Position numbers and translations under genes: made by a program
Notes under the pieces: generated by a model
The model's database searches: none
What the model was told of the DNA's origin: nothing
Seen by the model: only the letters and a program-made list of their open reading frames with translations
NCBI GenBank assembly: GCA_954871525.1
Contig: OX940871.1
Coordinates: 19,033,086 to 19,097,085, forward strand
Direction: 5' to 3'
DNA: 64,000 nucleotides
Origin: Parietaria judaica
Taxonomy: Eukaryota > Streptophyta > Magnoliopsida > Rosales > Urticaceae
In this document: positions 1-13,742 of the stretch, piece by piece
Position numbering within the stretch: the first letter of the stretch is position 1
How the letters are laid out: each line of letters begins with the position of its first letter

Positions 1-2585
1 CTAACTAACTCTTTTATTTTCACTCTATATATGTTTATTTATGCTAAGTAAATTTGTGTGTGAATTAAATGTTGGGAACAAATCTTTCATCATTGTTGAC
101 CTTATGATTTCATTGCTTTTCATAGCCCCCTCATATGTAGAGATAACACGTGTTAAGACTAGGTTTTACCTAATATACCAACACACATCTATAGGCACGA
201 AATAATGTCGATTTTGTGCTTCATAATAAGATGTCCAATATTTCATTTGCCTTTTAATGGAAATATTTGTCTGTTTTGGTTTTCCAATTAAGAATACGAG
301 TGGTCTCTTGGCGTTTCCTTTATATATATGATGCGGTCTTACTCTTAGATTACTCGCGTCCTTTTCACGACTCTCCTCTATCTATAGTGTTCTTGAAATT
401 GTCCTTTCCACTATCTCTCCATCAAAACCAACTCATCATTTATAGGTTATGTGTCATATATAGAGTCCATTATATTTAAGATATATATATATATATGTGT
501 CTTTTTTACAAAATATACGAAGATTAAGGTTCAACTGTATGTTAAAAAGAATGTGGCGCATTTGATCATATACTACACTTTCATCGGCGCATTTTATTCA
601 ACGGGCCGTGGTATGTATAATTATCGTCGCGCTGCCGCTGAATAATGCATTGCAGCACATTGCTTCACGGGAAAAAGAGCAAATATTCAGCCGCACAAAC
701 CTCGGAACCGAACCACAGAAAACTCCATTTCTTAATAGTGTGTGAGCAGAAGCTTAAATGACTAATATTTAAGAAAAGATTTAAGCTCTTTACTATATAG
801 TTTATTAATTAAGAAGAATTGAAGGCGATACATAAAAATGTTAAGTGCACTGCCACTTCGTGTAGTGATCTGATAACGTTGTCAACTATAGTCTGAATTA
901 TTGGAACCGTGATTAAGTATATTGCGATTTACTTAATTTTCATGATTAGTGCGATTAATTTAAACCTACTGAACAAACTAAGCACCAACAGTACTAGTGC
1001 TACCACCAAAATCACCAAGCTAGACCAAGGAAACTAAGCTTGCATGCACTTAATTAATAATTACGTGACCATATTATATAATGAGAAAGACAACATATAT
1101 TGCGTGCAACATTTGGTCAATTCTATTAGTATCATTCAACCCTAGCATATACAATTCGAATATTTTTCACTTTAAAAAAATTACAGGTTAATAAATGATG
1201 TATATCTCAAAGTTGAATGAATGTAACACTATGGTGGATCATCTACGCGTAAAAGGAATTTATTTAATTAAATTCTTGTTCGGAGCCAAAGCGTGCCAAT
1301 ACCGTGTCTGCCACACGAAATTAAGTGGCTTTTTATTTATTTATTTATTTCACCAACATTCATGCATGCACATGCACTACACTTCCACTTTTTACAAAAG
1401 CCATTTCAATTTGTTTGTATTTAAATCGAGGACAAAACAAAAGCCATGAAGTAAAATATAGCCAACACCTTTATATATGTTCTATCTTTCTACTAGACGT
1501 ACAAAAATATTCCACTTTCTCTTATATTTTATACTTATAGTAATTGGAATTGATCTCCATTTTTTAATAAGAGAGGTAAATTGAGACGTATATATGTATA
1601 TCGATAATCTTCTCTCTTTTTTTCTCTTTTTTTTTTCTTTGAAATATGTGTGCGCTTTCTTTAAAGTTAGGAGATCTTACCATGTTTCTTTGCATTATAT
1701 GAGCACTTTTTATAAGAGGGTTGGATAACATGTTTCAAGAATATCGCTGATTTATTATCATGTTCTTTTATTGGTTTATTTATGAAAAGTATTGACGTCT
1801 TTGATGTCATGACAGGTAGAAGATATTTTAGGAAAGTCTGATCAAGACACACATGTCCAGGTTCGTGCGTACCCTCAATCAAGGAAGATTGAGATGATCT
1901 CTACCTTCAATGAGTATGTGCAATAATTTGGTGGATTAAATGATGAATATTGCACGTGATTCCTATGATCTGAGAGTATCAATGACCTTATTTTGTCATC
2001 AAGACATGAAGATATGATTAGAAAAGCTCCTATATCCCGGCTATTGAGATCCAGTTTCGATAGCGCTTACGGAGATATTATGAGAAAAACCTTCAGAAGA
2101 AGGCAGTCAGCAATTCACGAGTGAAGTGAAGAAGAACGAGAATTTCATAGTTTAATGGTGCAATGGGATCTTGCTATCATCAAGAGTTCACGTACTGGAT
2201 GTCAAAGTTGTTGGTATGACAACAAGGGAGAATTTCCTTTTATGCTTTGAGTCCATATGTATTACTGATTGTAATCATCTCTTGTAATTCTTGGTTGATT
2301 AATCTATAGTGCCCCGCAGAAGTAAGATAGGAAATATGAACTGCGTTAATAAAAGTATTGATGTTCTTTACTTTTCCACACTCGCTTTACAGTCATACTA
2401 TTTTATGCTTATCACGTAATAATCGAAGTAAAACGAGAAAATATATTTTTACTATTCTAATCATAAAATAATAATTTCTTTGAGTGGACAATAACTAAGA
2501 GAATATGTGTGCGAAAACATTTGGGTTAACGCAGTTTTTGATAGCTAATGTGGCAGATAATTTTCTTATGCATGTATTCATTAAC
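1..2585. other. AT-rich intergenic DNA, no gene recognised
   Basis: No open frame here resembles a known protein, and the short ORFs have no support from splice signals. Around 1800-2330 the base composition becomes more even and could be a worn transposon remnant, but I could not assign it. Confidence 0.6.
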
Positions 2586-2590
2586 ATATG

Positions 2591-3289
2591 TGTTAAGGTC
2601 GGATTTGGTCAAATCCACCCTCAACTTTACACTTGTCGTTTTCCAATGAAACGACGATGGTCGAGGTGGCGAGGTGGAGATGGGCCCCCGGCCCATCGAG
2701 AGAGTGGTGATCGGAGAGGCAGCCTAGGCTCGTCGAGGCCCAAGATCGAGGGGAAGCCCATGGAGGTCTAGGGTTTCTCTCGAGGATGCGACAAGAGTGT
2801 ACGACTTGGGCATTAAATGCTGGGTAGTGTGCTCAGACGGTGGCAGGGCGACAAAGTTGGTGGAGGCGAGCTCCTTTGGTTTCGGCAGAGAATGTCAGAG
2901 AGGGGGACCACGGAATATTTGAAGGGGGGACCATCTGAAGATCATCCAGGGGATTCGAGCCAAGAAGGTCCGAGCTCCACTATAAAAAGAGCAGGGGATT
3001 CCCCTTTGAAGGGGTTGGCAGAAATCAAGAGAAAGTGTAACAGAAGTGTCATCGCATAGCACTTAGATAGTTCTAGCTTTTGATATACTTGGGTTTGTTC
3101 GTCGATAACATCTCCGAGTCCGTCTGTCTTTGTGTAATCGTTTTCCTCTTCGAGGTTCCGAGCTATAAACGGAAGAAACCGATCCCTCTCGTGATTATAA
3201 TCAATCAAAGATACCCCATCATTCGTGTTATTCGTGTGTTTATTTTGTGTATTTTTGTGACTGCAAGGCGGTGCGAATCGCCCTCTACA
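2591..3289 (+). repeat. Solo LTR, same family as element 2
   Basis: A 699-bp LTR that starts TGTTAAGGTC and ends CCCTCTACA. It is flanked by a perfect 5-bp target duplication ATATG at 2586-2590 and 3290-3294. It aligns along its length with the LTRs of the retrotransposon at 47128-56485, including the GGATTTGGTCAAATC head and the tail ending in GCGAATCGCCCTCTACA. A TATA box (TATAAAAAG) lies at 2981-2989. No internal region follows, so this is a solo LTR left by recombination between the two LTRs of a former element. Confidence 0.93.
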
Positions 3290-3294
3290 ATATG

Positions 3295-3982
3295 CATATA
3301 TATTCATTATATATACATAATGTTATAACATCTTAAATAGCCCTAGTGCCACCCCATTCTGCCTCATATGCAAGATCCACTAGAATAGATTCACGTACTG
3401 ATGGACTCATTTATGCTAATGTTATGATAGGAGTTTTCATGATATATAATAATCATGTTATTATGGATCTCCACTATAAGATATTGAGCGTTCTATTATT
3501 AAATTTGAGACGAGATCACTATGCGAGTGATCTCCGACTAGTTAGTCAATTCAATATATACACATATACATATATATAGACGTCGACCACTTGTCATATG
3601 CAATGTACAATACCACAACCACAAATTGCTAACATACACATGTCGTTATCAATATATAAAAACGACAAATATTTCCTTCCAACGCTCATATGTGTATATA
3701 ATTGGATGAAGCTAATAATAGGCTTCACTGTGATGATTACAGAGTACGTATCACTATTCACTAATGATGAATTATCAAAGTATATAATTAGAAACACCTA
3801 TATTAATTAATGTAGTGGTCAAATTAATTAGGATCAGTCGCAGAAATTGCATGCCTTGGCAACAAATAAAATGCATGAGAATAGGATATTGGAGATCCAA
3901 CGTAGCTACCATATCATAAAGTTTGGTGGGTCCCTATATCTACCTTGTAAAACACACTCGTTTTGTGTCACAAAGTAGCAGC

Positions 3983-4032
<50 letters not shown>

Positions 4033-4344
4033 TATATACTAGCTAGCTAGTACAACATTATTTATAAAACTCTATAGAGTTCTTCTACTTCACGCATACA
4101 TACATTCATTGTGGAACATCCACCACTTATTAATGTTGTATATGCATATATATTACTCAATATATGTATCATTGGTTCGATCCTTTTCGTTCTTTATTTT
4201 CTTCTTTCTGTTTTCCTATTTGTTTTATCGGTGAGGCCATATCAATACCGAATTATTTCGACATTGATTATTAATTAACGTTTGATAAGCGAAGATTTGG
4301 AGCATGCATGTCGATATATCATATAATATTCGGAGGTGATCATC
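3295..4344. other. Intergenic DNA upstream of the FRD3-like gene, with an (AT)n tract
   Basis: AT-rich DNA between the solo LTR and the putative promoter of the MATE gene. A dinucleotide (AT)n microsatellite runs from about 3993 to 4029. No gene is visible. Confidence 0.6.
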
Positions 4345-4352
4345 TATAAAAG
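4345..4352 (+). promoter_or_regulatory. Candidate TATA box of the FRD3-like gene
   Basis: TATAAAAG sits about 85 bp before a good splice donor (CAAAG then GTACGT at 4436). A transcript starting near 4375-4380 would give a short non-coding first exon ending at 4435. This is inferred from position only. Confidence 0.4.
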
Positions 4353-4435
4353 CCCAAGTGTTGTTTGTAGGATTTTGTGGACGTAGCAATTATCCTCCGA
4401 GTCATTTATCGAAAGAGATCAAGCGATAAGCAAAG

Positions 4436-7400
4436 GTACGTAAAATATATAAGATGTTCATTATGTCGATAAGATTGATCTATAAGTCTACATATATATA
4501 TATATGTGTATAATCACTTGTTCGTGTTACGACATTGATACTCGTTCATTATAATATTACACTTCTCAGTCATGTCTATGCATGCTTTCTTATGCATGAC
4601 CCAGTCATTAAGGATTATGAGATCATATCATCTATTAAGGATCGATACTCGTTCATTATAGTTTTGTAGGCTTCTAATACACTAGTTTATTACTCGATAA
4701 ATTTATAAAAGTTTTTACTATACATACATACGAAAAATTGAAGGGGCGGAAATTCTAATTACTCGATATTTAAGTAAATTTAACTATTCATACATAATTA
4801 TGTAGTTGATGTTTGTCATTCTTTTTTTTGGGATCATTACTACAATTCACATACTTGAAAGAACTCACTCCCAAGTTCTTGTTTTCCTTTATTATAGGAT
4901 AAATATAAGCTATATGGTTAATTAGTTATGATCATTTGTATCATGGTAATATTCTTTACTTTGTTGTTTTTGTCAATTATAACCTAGAAATGTGCTATAT
5001 TAATGATGAATTAGTTTGAATAATTTTATATGAATATAGGCTATAGCACCTCTTGGAATCTCTATTATTTGTAATTTATATGATTGGTATTTCATGGTCG
5101 ACTTAGAAACTTTGTATTACATTGGATGTTTGTTAAGCACGTATGTATAATATTGACAACAAAAAAAAAAACTAAAAATCTACATAAATAACATTGATAA
5201 TTGATAATTGCGATGACACGTCATTAAAAAGTAACGGCAAAGATAGAAAACACAGACCCTACACTTTTAGAAAATATTGGTATCTCGGCCGTTATAAAAG
5301 TAATTATTTTTGCCTAAATATAAGTAAATTTATCATTATTATAAATTTTTAGTTATTAAAGGACATCTACGACTACAAGTATAGTGAAAGGGTAATTAAA
5401 ATGACAACCATAATAAATAAAGTATATACTCTGTAGTCTGTACTATATACTACCACGTTCCTACATCAAATAAAAATAATTAATATTTGTAAATATATTT
5501 TTTATTAGCCACGCGTAAAATTTGAAATAATAAGGATCATTAATTAATGATGAGACTAACAATTGATTGATTTTATATATATACTAATTAATGACACGCA
5601 TAAAGGAAACGGCCAAAATTAAATAATATGTGTAGGATTCTTTTTTACTATTTTAACCAGCACTATATATATATACACACGCTAATTTTATGAATGCTGA
5701 CATTGTTTCCACTATGCAATGGTGTGTTGGCCAAACAAATATGTACGTATATATTGTTACTTTGAAATTTGAATGTATGTACTCGCTTGTCTTATTCGGC
5801 TTATATATAGCTTAATTATATATGGTCATAGGAATTTATGCAATTAATTTATGCACATACGCATACTTTTATAAAATAGAAATAAGTTGGTTCTCATTTA
5901 TTTATATATATACGTGGCAAAGTTTGAAGGATACGGAAAATAATATACTGCAGTTTTTAAAATAAGATACGATATAAAATATAATTATTGAGGATTTCCA
6001 CTAGTACAAAATATGGGTTAAAGTATAGTTAAAAAGTGTAACATAAGAATTCCAACTACAGTTTTTAAGTGTCGTTGAATTTTTCTTCTTCGTATGAGAT
6101 CAGATTACAGGAAAATTTAATAGGAAGTGAATTGGACTATGTATAATTTTCGTCGTGGAAAACAATTATATACACACTAGTAATAAGCGACCTCAAAAGT
6201 TGCCCTGTGAAGTAGTACGGTCTGAGTTTGACCCCTTATTACTTGGATCAATTTTATTAGTGTAATGAAAGCTGATCAATACATATATCTTTCCATTTTT
6301 TATAATTATATGTAACGTATATTTTTAATTAAGATGTCCTGAACCTTGAAGGAAGCTTCTTAAATGTATAATAAAAAATGTTTCGCTTTTGGAAAGTAGG
6401 CATATCTGGGGAGCAAAAGAGAACATAAAGCATAGTTAAGCCCTGAACATATTTAAGAATTTAATTTGTTTGTATTAATATATATATATATATATAATTA
6501 ATAGGATATATAATTTGTGCTTGCAAGAAGGGACATAGAGACTTGGAGTGTAGTGCGTGCGATACCTTAATTAATTACAAGCACTTATGCCAATCATATA
6601 GTTACTTAGATTATTAAGTACATTTAGTCACGTACGTCATTTACCATTAATCTTTTTAATTAATATTTAGAATAATTAGAATCATATTTGCTTCATCACA
6701 CCTGTACTTACCATATTAAAAAATATTAGTTTAAAATCCAACCGTACACATTTTTTTTACATATATTCAAATTATATTATTTTCTCTTAAACTTTTCATT
6801 TTTTTAAAGAACGGAAAGAAATATTTGAGAGTGTTCAACTTGAATGATCTGATTAGCTTTTTCTCAATCCTAATTTAAATACATGATTTTGTAATATGTT
6901 TTTTAATATCATACAATATCGATGTGCAAAATTACACCACGGCTAGAAAACCATCTTTGAAAGGTACAAACAGACGTACCAATAAAAAGTTAATAATCAA
7001 TGTTTTTTGCAGTTGATTTTCGGAAAACGGCCGTGCAATAAGGCTCACTTGCCGCGTCGAGAATCTTCGAACGAAATGTTTTTTAAAACCGTCATATGAG
7101 TCTGCTTTGAAAATCCGTCGTGCAAAGTTCGTAGTTCGAGACTAGATTTGTAGTAACACTTGATAACAAATAAAGAGCCGGTCTAATAATGTACATAATA
7201 AATTTGTGTACATAAGCTTTATACGAAAATAATTTCCTCAAGATTTCAAAACATAGAATGTAAGAAACGACACAATTATGTTCACGAGAAACAAAAATAT
7301 TATTGATTACAAGTGAATAAAAACTAGCAATATGTTATAAATAAACATTAATTCGAATAAATGCTAACACATATTTTTTTCGTAAATAGGAGTAGTTATA

Positions 7401-7808
7401 AGTCTCGATCCTGTATCATCAATAATATTTATTATTTGTTTCGATATGTTACTTAATCATAGTACATTTAAAATGATTTATTAATATATTTTGTGTTTGA
7501 GTTAAACCTTCCTTAGTAGTCAACTCAACTAGGAAGGGCTTAACTCTTCACAACGCTCAATAAATTGACCATCAACTTTTCATGTTAGCCATCAACAAAC
7601 AATTTTAATGCTCTAAATAGCATTGGTAATTTTGTGAAAATTCTTTTTATATTTTCCATAATGCATTTAGCCGTTACACTAATGCATATATTTTCCAGTA
7701 CTATAGTATTAACGTAACGCTCTTCTTTGTCCATTAACGTGTATTTGATCACGTGATTATCCTAAACATTAATTCATGCATGTATTTCTTTCTTTCTTTT
7801 TTTGGCAG
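4436..7808 (+). other. Putative long intron in the 5' leader of the FRD3-like gene
   Basis: The donor GTACGT at 4436 and the acceptor TTTTTTTGGCAG ending at 7808, 33 bp before the start codon, would bound a leader intron of about 3.37 kb. The interval is AT-rich, with scattered T-runs and no coding ORF. The acceptor is convincing (pyrimidine tract then CAG just before the ATG). The donor is one candidate of several, so the intron could be shorter. Confidence 0.45.
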
Positions 7809-7841
7809 GGTTTGCAACACACACTGAGTGAAATACAATAT

Positions 7842-10800
7842 ATGGCTGAGAACAATGGGGATGTGAATTCTCATTCATCTTCAAGAAGCAAGTGGAGCCC
7901 TCCTGTTGGTGTCTTCTTCAAAGACGCAAGGTAATACATAAAGAGATATTTGCGGCATAACTACTTATAAGTGTTGCGATTTATGTGACTCCGCATTAGT
8001 CAGATTAGATACCTAATTATAACAGTGAGTACTTAATTCGAAAATAGCAAACACCTTGGTATATCTAATTACACACTTAAAATACTATAATGGGCACTTA
8101 CATTGCATGTATATATATAGGGAATGTGTCATTATATAAATATAATGATGTGATATGAACATTTGTTTTGGTGATCAGGAGTGTGTTGAAATGGGATTCA
8201 CTGGGAAAGGAGATTCTGGGAATGGCACTTCCTGCTGCATTGGCTGTGGCTGCTGATCCCATTGCCTCTCTCATTGACACTGCTTTCATTGGCCATCTTG
8301 GTATTTCTTTATCATCATCTAATTTTCTCATGTCTTTTGGGTATATCCAGAATTTTATAATGCTTAAATCAATACAAAAAAATTAATATAATTATCTACG
8401 GAAAAGAAACCGATCGAGAAAATCAATTAATAATTATAAAATATTCAAGATTTATTTGAATATTTAGAAACACTTTTCATTGAAAGTACTCTTTGGATTA
8501 TATGTTTTTGGCGGAGCAGGCCCCGTGGAGCTCGCGGCTGCAGGAGTGTCGATCGCGGTGTTCAACCAGGCGTCGAGGATCACTATTTTTCCATTGGTGA
8601 GCATCACTACCTCCTTCGTTGCCGAGGAAGACACCGTTGCCAACATGAACCTCAAAGCCGCACAAGTTGATTGCGTCGAGGATGAAGAGAAGGGCGTCAA
8701 AAAACCCGCAAACACTAATGGTAAGAAAAAAAAAATCAACGTTATTAGTGGTAGAATCAATTGTGTACTAGGTTTGTTCAAGTGATTGAGTATTAAACAT
8801 ATATGATTAAATACAGGCTCAAGTTCTCGCGACATTTAAAATGATACAATTACCCTTTTATAATAAAAGAATTATCATGTGCTATTTCGGCTTTTGCATT
8901 ATTGGTACATCGATCTTCGCAGCTTGTACACATGCGAACTCGGGCGAAGTTCGAAAGTCGGAGAAGAAGCACATTGCTTCAGCATCGACGGCCCTTATCT
9001 TCGGGGTGATTCTAGGCCTTATTCAGGCCATTTTCCTCATCTTCACGGCGAAGACGCTTCTGGGTGTAATGGGAGTCAAACATGTGAGTGTATCTACCCT
9101 AACATTGTGATTGTCTTCATGCTAATACAATAATTTTTATTTATTATCATGAGAATTATAAGCATATATAAAAGTGAGTCTAAAATTTTGTATAAATGAA
9201 CAGAACTCTCCCATGCTAGCTCCAGCGGTGAAGTACTTGGTGACGAGGTCATTTGGCGCGCCGGCCGTTCTTCTAACGTTAGCGATGCAAGGAATATTTC
9301 GAGGCTTTAAGGACACGACAACCCCTCTATATGTCATTTGTGCGCTCAAAAATCTTAATCTTTTTCGTAAAATACGATTTATTTTTTAGTGTATCAACAA
9401 TTGGCATAGAGAGAAGTAACTCACGATCATATTATATAAATTGGTGACAGTGTTAGGATACTCGGTGAACATCGTGCTTGATCCGATCCTAATCTTCGTC
9501 TTGAAGATGGGAATCAGAGGAGCGGCGATCGCGCATGTTCTTTCTCAGTGAGTAACATCATTTACGTCTCTCGTGGTCTGTGCGCTTCTCAATTCGCTAG
9601 GGTTTAAAATAAAATTCACCAATGATCTTCAGGTACTTGATGGCTACAATCTTGTTCTTCATACTAATGAGAAAAGTTGATATCATGCCTCCGAATCTCA
9701 AAGACTTGCAATTTGGCCGATTCCTCAGAAACGGTAACCATTCTTATTTTCCGACCATCGATTATGTCACTGAAAATTTTCAATTCAAGGGACATATATT
9801 TACGGCACCCAAAATGTTGCAAGGAGGGCTCTCACAACTAATTAGTATGGTAAAAAAATTTGAGTACCGACAAAAAACACTATTTGCACATTGTCTATTT
9901 TTGCCGCAACAAAAAAATAGGAATACAAGTCATAATTTAAGTAACTTATAGATACTTTTTCTGCAATTATCCCTAAATCTTATAAGTCTTTTTTTGTTTT
10001 TTCAAAGTAACGCTATTAATAATACCTGACTGTCTACATGGAACAGGCTTTTTCCTATTGACGAGGGTGATTGCTGTGACGTTCTGCGTCACTTTAGCGG
10101 CGTCTTTGGCGGCGCGGCTGGGAGCGACGCCCATGGCGGCTTTCCAAACTTGCTTGCAAGTGTGGCTCACGTCGTCTCTTCTCGCCGATGGCTTGGCCGT
10201 GGCAATTCAGGTCAAACAAACACACAAATATATATATATATATATATACACTCACTTTCTTCCCTCAATTAATGGTCAAAATAATGTTCTTTACTCTAAT
10301 CACATGTTCATATTCTGATGTTTTAGGCTATTCTAGCTTGCGCTTTTGCCGAGAAAGACCATAAAAAGGCGATAACCGCCGCGAATCGAGTGCTACAGGT
10401 ACGGAAATTTGTTTACTCCATTATGTATCTCCATAAAATATCCGTGGAACTCTATAAAGTTCAATTCACGCGGATTATATAAATTAAAAAACGCTCACCT
10501 CAATTGCCAAATAATATATATTTGTGAAACTAACTTAATATAATTAAGTTTTGCAGATGAGTTTTATTCTAGGGTTGGCTCTTACCCTTTTGGTGGGAGT
10601 TGGCTTATACTTTGGAGCTGGAATTTTCTCAAGAGACCCCCATGTTTTGCACCTCATTCGAATTGGCCTACCGGTATGTTTGTGTATATATACATATATA
10701 TGTATATATGTTATCAGGTTTGTTTGGATTATGATGATGATCAAGATGTTGTTGCATGCAAATATATATACAGTTTGTAGCAGCTACACAGCCCATCAAC

Positions 10801-11837
10801 TCTTTGTCGTTTGTGTTTGACGGAGTCAACTTTGGAGCTTCTGACTTTGTTTATTCTGCCTATTCTTTGGTAACTTACTTCCTAATAATGAAAAGAAAAC
10901 TATAAACCTAGCGAGCATTCACTCATACAATCGATATATATATATACATATACTATATATATGACTTAAGGCAATGAAAAAGAAAAAAGAAACAGAAATT
11001 TGGGTTATGACGAAAAACTTTTTTTTACGGGATTAACTTGGCTCTTGATTTTGAGTTCTAGTTTTGGGGTCGAACAAGAACCCACTTCATACGTCCTTGA
11101 ACCGTGATTTTTTACATTCTCATACGACACTATTTGATTTGATGAATTGTTAAAACGACAATATTAGATCTATCTATATAGACATAGACCCATGGATCCA
11201 TCATCCATGACATCTCAATCGAAAAAGAATCAATAGAAAAAGAAAGAAACGGAATTGATTGATACATTTCTCCAATTTGTGAAGGTTCTTGTGGCAATAG
11301 GAAGCGTTGCGGCGATGATATTTTTGGCCAAAACCCATGGTTTTATTGGAATATGGATCGCTCTCACAATCTACATGGCGCTCAGAACATTCGCTGGCAT
11401 TTGGAGGTATTATTATTCACCGATAAATCTATTAGGGTTTACTCGAACCGGACCGGTATCACATTTGCAATATAAATTCTGAACAAATAATAAGAGGGGC
11501 GGGGTTCAAATCCCCCCCTCCAAAAAAAATTTCACCATTGACTATGATAGAAATTACGCAAACACATGCTTTGTCTATGTTTGTATATGTTTATTGTTAT
11601 TATTATCCTAAAAAATGCGGTATTGCTTTTTAACTGAATATAATTTGTTTTCCATAGTATACCGAATAATTAATTTTTAAAAAAAATTGGTATCATCAAG
11701 TTTGATCCATTGATCGATTTTTTTACCATTATTAATAAAATTTCAAAATTAGTCTAAACAATAGTATATTTTTGTTTTTCAGGATGGGAACTGGAACTGG
11801 ACCATGGCGCTTTCTTAGGTCGCAACCCACTCATTGA
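7842..11837 (+). CDS. FRD3: MATE-family citrate efflux transporter, FRD3 type
   Basis: Thirteen coding exons: 7842-7930, 8179-8300, 8520-8720, 8923-9083, 9204-9339, 9451-9547, 9633-9733, 10047-10210, 10327-10398, 10557-10673, 10774-10869, 11285-11406, 11783-11837. Joined they give 1533 nt (510 aa) with no stop and GT-AG borders throughout. The product matches the FRD3/DTX43 clade of plant MATE carriers, which export citrate across the plasma membrane and help move iron into the xylem. Visible family features are the ADPIASLIDTAFIGHLG segment near residues 50-70, SRITIFPLVSITTSFVAEED before the long hydrophilic loop (about 115-155), FRGFKDTTTPL, FVFDGVNFGASDF and the C-terminal GTGTGPWRFLRS. 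A twelve-helix topology is expected from the family. Exon 5 uses the donor GTGCGC; the nearer GT (at 9333) would produce a stop. Clade is secure; strict orthology to Arabidopsis FRD3 is inferred. Confidence 0.9.
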
Positions 11838-13601
11838 TCATGTGACGTTGAGTTATATTTATATATCCCTATATCTATCTATATATGTCTCGATTGATAC
11901 TCATAGCTTCAGCCTTGAGTTATATGATTTGATAGAGATTATTATAATATTATGTATCTGTTGTTTCCTATCCCTTATCACGAAACATCTTTGTTTTTGT
12001 TTTTGTTTTTGAGAAGCTATTATGTAATTCTGTTTAATCTCATGTGATCTTGCTATATGTTTATTAAGTTATAATTAACAGCTAATCAAAATAAATTAGC
12101 AATAAAACTTCACCATTTTATCGACTACAATTTACAAACATATATTACCCGTGTGTACTGTTTGTGTGTCTGAAAATGTTATAGTAATGTAATTTTATCA
12201 TTATCGTTCATATTTCAACACGCACAAAACGACAACCGAAAAAATGACGCTATCAACAATGAAAAAATATATACGATTATATTGTCGTTTGCAGAAATTA
12301 TCACTCAATCTTGTTGTCGTTCATCAAAACCTTTTGTTTGGGTTATCACTGTCGTTTCTTTACTAATGTCGTTTATTAAAACATGCTAATGATATTAGTC
12401 GAAGCTTGTCTAACAATGTTTTCATTTCCGCTAATGTTGCCGTTTAACATAGACGGTTCATGCCCGGTTCCCAATTTTGACTCTCCGCAGCTCATGCTCA
12501 ATTTTGCATTAAATTTGATGACGCGAGGATGACATGTATGGTGAGACGTCGGATTACGTGGCGTCTACGTTGACGAGAAGCTGACCACGCAAATGTTGAC
12601 TACTTCCGTTAGTCAAATATGAACGAAAATTATCTTTTGATACTTATACCGCTATTAAATGAGGTTGGGACTGTACCGTTTCAGTTGAGTAAAAGTTGAG
12701 GACTTATGCCGCTATTATCCCGAGATAAAACATATATATCTCCATACATATAATATATGATTATATCATTTTTATATGATTTTATTGAATAATGTGACGA
12801 TTGAAAAGTCCTATATATGCCGTACCCGAGCAAGCATGCACCAAATATTGCAATATTTATTACTTCAAAATAATGCTCGACTGTGATTGTGATTGTGACA
12901 CGCTTGCATAATAGTACATGTCACAATTGTCGTCTATATTATGATAATGACGTGGAAATTTAATGATGATTTGCGACAAAAAACATTAAAAACACTTGAC
13001 AAGGAAATAATAATTAATAATATATATATAATTATATATCCACCGACCTCCATTGAAAAAGTCTTCCAAGTGATGCCACCTGTTACCTGTCCCACGTTAT
13101 CACCTTACTTTACAATAAAATATCATCCTTCAATTTTAATAATAAATTAAATGGAATGGTGTTATTTCTTATTTTTATTGAAATTATTAGTTCATCATAA
13201 TATTATAGATCGTAAAAAAAGTCACTTTACTTAATTTATAAATATTTTACCTCAAATAAATTTTGTAAAACTTAGAATAAATAAAATCAGTGGCCAAATA
13301 ATATAGCAATATATAGATCTATTACTAGATCCAAGTTCTAACTTCTAACAATGGTTAAGAAGCGATGTGTTGTTAACTATTTTTTTAAACAATGTTATTT
13401 AATTATTTTTAATGGTTAAAAAGCCATGTTATTACAATATTAAAATAAAAAATATGTCATATAATCTCTCTAATTTTAATCTTTAACATCCGTGTCATTT
13501 AACGGATAATATCGCTTTTGAATATATTTTTAACCTTAATCAACCGTGTCACTTTCAAAGAAATTATTTAAATATTGCTACCAGAGTAAAGACCAGCCAA
13601 A
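11838..13601. other. Intergenic DNA after the FRD3-like gene
   Basis: AT-rich and without a recognisable gene. The first 250 bp probably hold the 3' UTR. A more GC-balanced patch at about 12420-12730 looks like a worn mobile-element remnant, but I found no terminal repeats. Confidence 0.5.
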
Positions 13602-13742
13602 ATGGCTTGTTCCGCTGCCGTCACAGTGTCACTCGCCTTTGGCATCCCGAGATCCCGTCCGCAAGGAACATATTGTAAATATGTGCAACAGGGGAACCCG
13701 CTCGCGGCGGGCTCCGCTCATGCCGCACCGGAACGATTTTAG
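13602..13742 (+). CDS. Unrecognised 46-residue ORF in a GC-rich island
   Basis: ATG at 13602 after AAA, TAG at 13740-13742. The predicted peptide starts MACSAAVTVSLAFG and is rich in Ala, Ser, Gly and Arg, which loosely resembles an organelle transit peptide. It stands out because about 150 bp of GC-rich DNA lies within AT-rich flanks. I found no convincing splice donor or downstream exon. It could be the first exon of a small gene, a fragment of a duplicated gene, or a chance ORF. Confidence 0.2.
   Translation: MACSAAVTVSLAFGIPRSRPQGTYCKYVQQGNPLAAGSAHAAPERF

Noticed and set aside
1667..2400. Possible degraded coding remnant
   Set aside because: No frame stays open long enough and no protein motif can be recognised.
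10960..11280. Suspected chloroplast-derived insert in a MATE intron
   Set aside because: The base pattern looked organelle-like, but I could not recognise a specific plastid gene or gene order.
11488..11520. Complete tRNA gene
   Set aside because: Only a T-arm-like hairpin is visible; no D-arm, anticodon arm or matching acceptor strand upstream.
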